Shown here in pieces: positions 13,574 through 14,254 of a DNA stretch of 14,254 nucleotides. A program made the translations under genes and the position numbers. This DNA is from CAZYWA01 sp964650975 [NCBI: uncultured bacterium]. Its GTDB lineage: Bacteria; JADJOY01. Below the pieces are notes generated by a model. The model saw nothing but the letters and a program-made list of their open reading frames with translations, did no database searches and had not been told where the DNA came from. The stretch spans positions 1-14,254 of the forward strand of contig CAZYWA010000171.1 of NCBI GenBank assembly GCA_964650975.1, written 5' to 3'. Within the stretch, counting starts at the first letter, position 1; every line of letters begins with the position of its first letter.

Positions 13574-14254
13574 GTCCCCGTGTCGGCGAGGGCCGGTTCG
13601 GACGTGGGCTTCGGGTCGGTGGCGGTCGCCGGACGCAGGACTTCCGGCCAGCTCTCGATCCATCGCGGCATGTCGTCGAGCGCGCGGCGCACCAGCGCGT
13701 CGCGGCGCGCGGTCTTCCGCAGCGGCGCCAGCAGCGGGTCGAGCAGGCCGAGGTGCACGTTGGTGGGCTGGAAGTCGGCGGGCTTCGTCTCGGTGATGTG
13801 ACGGGTGAGCCCGCCGCTCACCGTCGTGGTCGGCGGCGCCACCGGCTCGAGACCGAGCACCCGGGCCGCGGCGTTCACGCCGGCGAGAATGCCCATCGTC
13901 GCCGATTCGATGTAGCCCTCGACGCCGGTGATCTGCCCGGCAAGGAAGAGCCCGGGTGTATCGCGGACTTCCAGCGTGGGGAGCAGGATCTCGGGCGAGG
14001 TGAGGAAGGTGTTGCGGTGCAGGCTTCCCAGCCGCACGAAATCCGCTTCCTCGAGGCCCGGGATCATTCGAAACACGCGCTTTTGCTCGGGGTGGGTGAG
14101 CTTGGTCTGGAAGCCCACCAGGTTGAGCACTTCGCCCGCGAGATCGTCGCGGCGCAGCTGGACCACGGCATAAGGGGTTTCGCCGGTTCGCGGATCGGGG
14201 AGGCCGAAGGGCTTCATCGGCCCGTGGCGCAGCGTCTCGACGCCGCGCTCGGCC
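13570..14254 (-). CDS. trmFO: TrmFO, folate/FAD-dependent tRNA m5U54 methyltransferase (partial)
   Basis: C-terminal part (about 227 residues) of a TrmFO flavoprotein; the N-terminal FAD-binding half lies beyond the right edge of the window. TrmFO makes 5-methyluridine at position 54 in the T-loop of tRNA with methylenetetrahydrofolate as carbon donor. Diagnostic stretches are HGPMKPFGLPDPRTG, YAVVQLRRDD, GFQTKLTHPEQKRVFRMIPG, and AGQITGVEGYIESATMGILAG, which closes the FAD site. The reading frame stays open through the window end, so the ATG at 14217 is an internal methionine. The tail after about DMPRWIESWPEVLRP is short and Thr/Pro-rich. In several lineages trmFO follows topA in the same direction; here it faces it. 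Assignment is firm because the motifs are specific to this family and differ from MnmG (GidA). Confidence 0.96.
   Translation of the reverse strand, partial: AERGVETLRHGPMKPFGLPDPRTGETPYAVVQLRRDDLAGEVLNLVGFQTKLTHPEQKRVFRMIPGLEEADFVRLGSLHRNTFLTSPEILLPTLEVRDTPGLFLAGQITGVEGYIESATMGILAGVNAAARVLGLEPVAPPTTTVSGGLTRHITETKPADFQPTNVHLGLLDPLLAPLRKTARRDALVRRALDDMPRWIESWPEVLRPATATDPKPTSEPALADTGT

Noticed and set aside
1-14254. CRISPR arrays, tRNA or rRNA genes, insertion sequences, prophage genes
   Set aside because: No regularly spaced repeats, no cloverleaf or rRNA-like stretches, and no transposase, integrase or phage motifs were seen in any frame.

Overview
The window is very GC-rich, with the strong third-position GC bias that also produces long antisense shadow frames. 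Several gene types point to a diderm (Gram-negative) bacterium: two or three predicted lipoproteins, a BepA-like M48 peptidase with TPRs, and a VWA protein carrying an Lpp-like alanine-rich coiled coil. The mixture of a zinc-finger-less TopA with repeat-type C-terminus, a folate-dependent TrmFO and a YfhO-type membrane protein would fit a Myxococcota, Eisenbacteria or Gemmatimonadota-like lineage. That placement is inference; no marker here fixes the phylum.

Layout. (a) 1-254: no canonical start for the first gene, although its reading frame is open from position 54. (b) 255-2549 (+): YfhO-family polytopic membrane protein. (c) 8422 down to 2500 (-): a tightly packed five-gene operon of lipoprotein (CsgG/rhombotarget-like), Lpp-coil/VWA YfbK-like lipoprotein, sensor histidine kinase, OmpR-type response regulator and class I SAM methyltransferase. 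Every junction overlaps: three by 4 bp and the kinase/regulator junction by 8 bp. The methyltransferase end overlaps the convergent YfhO end by 50 bp. (d) 8423-8627: a divergent control region with a 14-bp perfect palindrome and a 10-bp direct repeat of 11-bp period. (e) 8628-10696 (+): BepA-like M48 metallopeptidase with TPRs, overlapping a dCMP deaminase. (f) 10765-13536 (+): DNA topoisomerase I. (g) 14254 down to 13570 (-): C-terminal part of TrmFO, convergent with topA and cut by the window edge.

How the genes may work together. The most interesting unit is the five-gene operon and its divergent partner. Two predicted lipoproteins (one possibly a coiled-coil trimer bearing a metal-binding VWA domain) are co-translated with a sensor kinase that has an unusually large, unrecognised extracytoplasmic domain. 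The adjacent control region separates this operon from an envelope protease of the outer-membrane quality-control type, and it contains a direct repeat with the spacing OmpR/PhoB regulators use. A reasonable inference is an envelope-monitoring two-component system that may control both itself and the protease. The remaining genes (dCMP deaminase, TopA, TrmFO) are housekeeping functions for nucleotide supply, DNA supercoiling and tRNA modification.
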